From: Prevotellaceae bacterium | Lineage (GTDB): Bacteria > Bacteroidota > Bacteroidia > Bacteroidales > Paludibacteraceae | NCBI GenBank assembly: GCA_031270565.1 | Contig: JAISXJ010000001.1 | Location: 1-6,069 of the forward strand | Direction of reading: 5' to 3' | Length of the DNA stretch: 6,069 bases | Shown: in pieces, positions 4,968 to 6,069 of the stretch | Position numbering within the stretch: position 1 is the stretch's first letter | How the letters are laid out: every line of letters starts with the position of its first letter | Notes under the pieces: model-generated | Databases searched by the model: none | What the model saw: the letters and a program-made list of their open reading frames with translations, nothing else | Told to the model about the DNA's origin: nothing | Made by a program: the position numbers and the translations under genes

Positions 4968-6069
4968 TTAGTTGCAAGCAGTTGGTTTATCGTCATTATT
5001 AACATTAAAACCAACTTGTCGCCGTTCTTCTGTTATGCCTAACATTTCGTTTCTGATTTTTTCAAACGATTTCAGCACATCAAGCGAAATAGTTGGGCGT
5101 TGATTTTTGATAACCGTTTCCAAAGTTTCCATTGAAATGCGCTTTGTTTTTTCGCGTATAACTTTGCGGCTTGCCTCGTCGCAGAGCAGTTTTATGTCGC
5201 TCGAAACATAATTTTCGGTCAGTGTTGCCAATCGCTCGTAGCCAATGCCAAAGTCGAGTGGGCGTTTTTTGAGATAAAGTTCAAACATTGCTCGTCGAGC
5301 CTCAAAATCTGGTGGCGGAACGTAGAAATGCTTTTCTAAGCGCCCTGCACGGATTACGGCTTTGTCAATCAGTTGTGGTTTGTTGGTTGAGCCGATAACG
5401 AACACGCCGCTATCGCCGATATTGTCCAACTGTGACAGAAATTCATTGACTTCCGAACCGTAAGAGTGCTGTGCATTTTCGCGGTCGGGTGTCATTGCGT
5501 CAAGTTCGTCAAAATAGAGAATTGTCGGCGCTTTTTCGCGGGCTATGTCAAATATTTTTCCAATTTTTTCCTGCGTTCCGTGAACGTAAATGCTTGCAAT
5601 ATCAGACGTTTTTACTTTGATAAAATTGTATTCGGTTTCTTCGGCAAATTTTTCCGCAAAAAAGGTTTTTCCACAGCCCGGAGGTCCGTAGAGCAACATC
5701 CCGTTGGGCAATCCAAGCCCGTGTTGGCGGTACTCTTCGGGATTTTTTATAATATCAATCACATCAGATTGCAAGGTGTTTTTTAGGTCTTGCATACCAG
5801 CAATTGCGGCAAAACCACGCGCTTTGTTTAAACCGCCATTATGCATAGGGCAAGATATTTTATTTGTTTGAGTTACAGGGTTATTTTGAATTACCATTTC
5901 ACTGTTTAATGCCTGCAAAAATTCCGCCGCCGACTGAAACCTCTGTTCCATATCGTTTTGCAACGCTTTTTGTAAAACATTCAAAATAGAATCGTCAAAA
6001 TCGGCAATTTTTCCTGCAATATTAGGAAATTTCAACGGCTTGCCGCGCTGCTCCAATAATAATTTCTCT
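4968..6069 (-). CDS. AAA+ ATPase, probable C-terminus of a Ser/Thr kinase-AAA+ fusion (partial)
   Basis: The frame stays open to the window's right edge, so the N-terminus is missing. A TTG at 6056-6054 is a poor start because it falls inside a conserved-looking domain. Numbering residues from that codon, about 20-52 reads like the last helices of a Hanks-type kinase: DDSILNVLQKAL, then NDMEQRFQSAAEFLQAL, with the conserved subdomain XI Arg at 39. A linker (53-80) leads into a Cdc48/FtsH/SpoVK-type AAA+ domain. That domain has FAAIAGMQDLK entry, Walker A GPPGCGKT (124-131), Walker B ILYFDELD (Asp183, Glu184), sensor-1 Asn225 in GSTNKP, and both arginine fingers in IRAGR (236, 239). The lid has NYVSSDIKLLCDEAS (282-296). 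All ATPase residues are intact, so an active hexameric remodeller is expected. Its substrate is unknown. No membrane segment or protease domain is seen in this part. It converges on frr. Confidence 0.85.
   Translation of the reverse strand, partial: EKLLLEQRGKPLKFPNIAGKIADFDDSILNVLQKALQNDMEQRFQSAAEFLQALNSEMVIQNNPVTQTNKISCPMHNGGLNKARGFAAIAGMQDLKNTLQSDVIDIIKNPEEYRQHGLGLPNGMLLYGPPGCGKTFFAEKFAEETEYNFIKVKTSDIASIYVHGTQEKIGKIFDIAREKAPTILYFDELDAMTPDRENAQHSYGSEVNEFLSQLDNIGDSGVFVIGSTNKPQLIDKAVIRAGRLEKHFYVPPPDFEARRAMFELYLKKRPLDFGIGYERLATLTENYVSSDIKLLCDEASRKVIREKTKRISMETLETVIKNQRPTISLDVLKSFEKIRNEMLGITEERRQVGFNVNNDDKPTACN

Noticed and set aside
5844..5853. Zinc-binding site from the CPMH motif in the linker before the AAA+ domain
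   Set aside because: Only one Cys and one His occur in the linker, with no second metal-ligand pair nearby.
6054..6056. TTG as the start codon of the minus-strand AAA+ gene
   Set aside because: The frame stays open through Lys/Leu codons to the window edge, and the residues right after the TTG belong to a conserved-looking kinase C-terminal segment, so the true start lies outside.

Overview
The window looks like a chromosomal segment of a Bacteroidota bacterium, most likely of the order Bacteroidales. Two kinds of evidence support this. SHMT, PhoH and RRF read like Bacteroidales family members. The promoter-like sites fit the Bacteroidota sigma-factor consensus (TTG, about 20 bases, TAnnTTTG), and starts are preceded by A-rich tracts rather than clear Shine-Dalgarno sites. 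The species cannot be named from sequence alone.

Layout, left to right. Positions 1-361 hold no convincing gene. They contain a possible leftward promoter at the left edge, then a repeat-rich block (heptamer array, core, octamer array, inverted heptamer array), then a rightward promoter with TACCTTTG at 342-349. A 33-codon ORF of uncertain reality fills the 5' leader. Next comes a tightly packed rightward cluster, 453-4020: a PnuC-like membrane transporter, a flavin reductase-like FMN protein, glyA (serine hydroxymethyltransferase) and a PhoH-family ATPase. Junctions are a 1-base overlap, a 30-base gap and a 7-base overlap, so it is probably one operon. frr (ribosome recycling factor, 4169-4735) follows with its own well-formed promoter. 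The convergent spacer 4736-4967 holds a second repeat block: heptamers, five exact-length 9-base units, a 17-bp-stem hairpin and flanking inverted arms. The right end, 4968-6069 on the minus strand, is the C-terminal part of a protein that runs off the window. It has a complete AAA+ ATPase domain preceded by what looks like the last helices of a Hanks-type Ser/Thr kinase domain.

The rightward genes are mostly housekeeping: cofactor-precursor uptake, flavin redox chemistry, one-carbon metabolism, RNA/ribosome-linked ATPase and ribosome recycling. The less ordinary items are the probable kinase-AAA+ fusion at the right edge and the two intergenic repeat blocks, which share an order of parts although their unit sequences differ.
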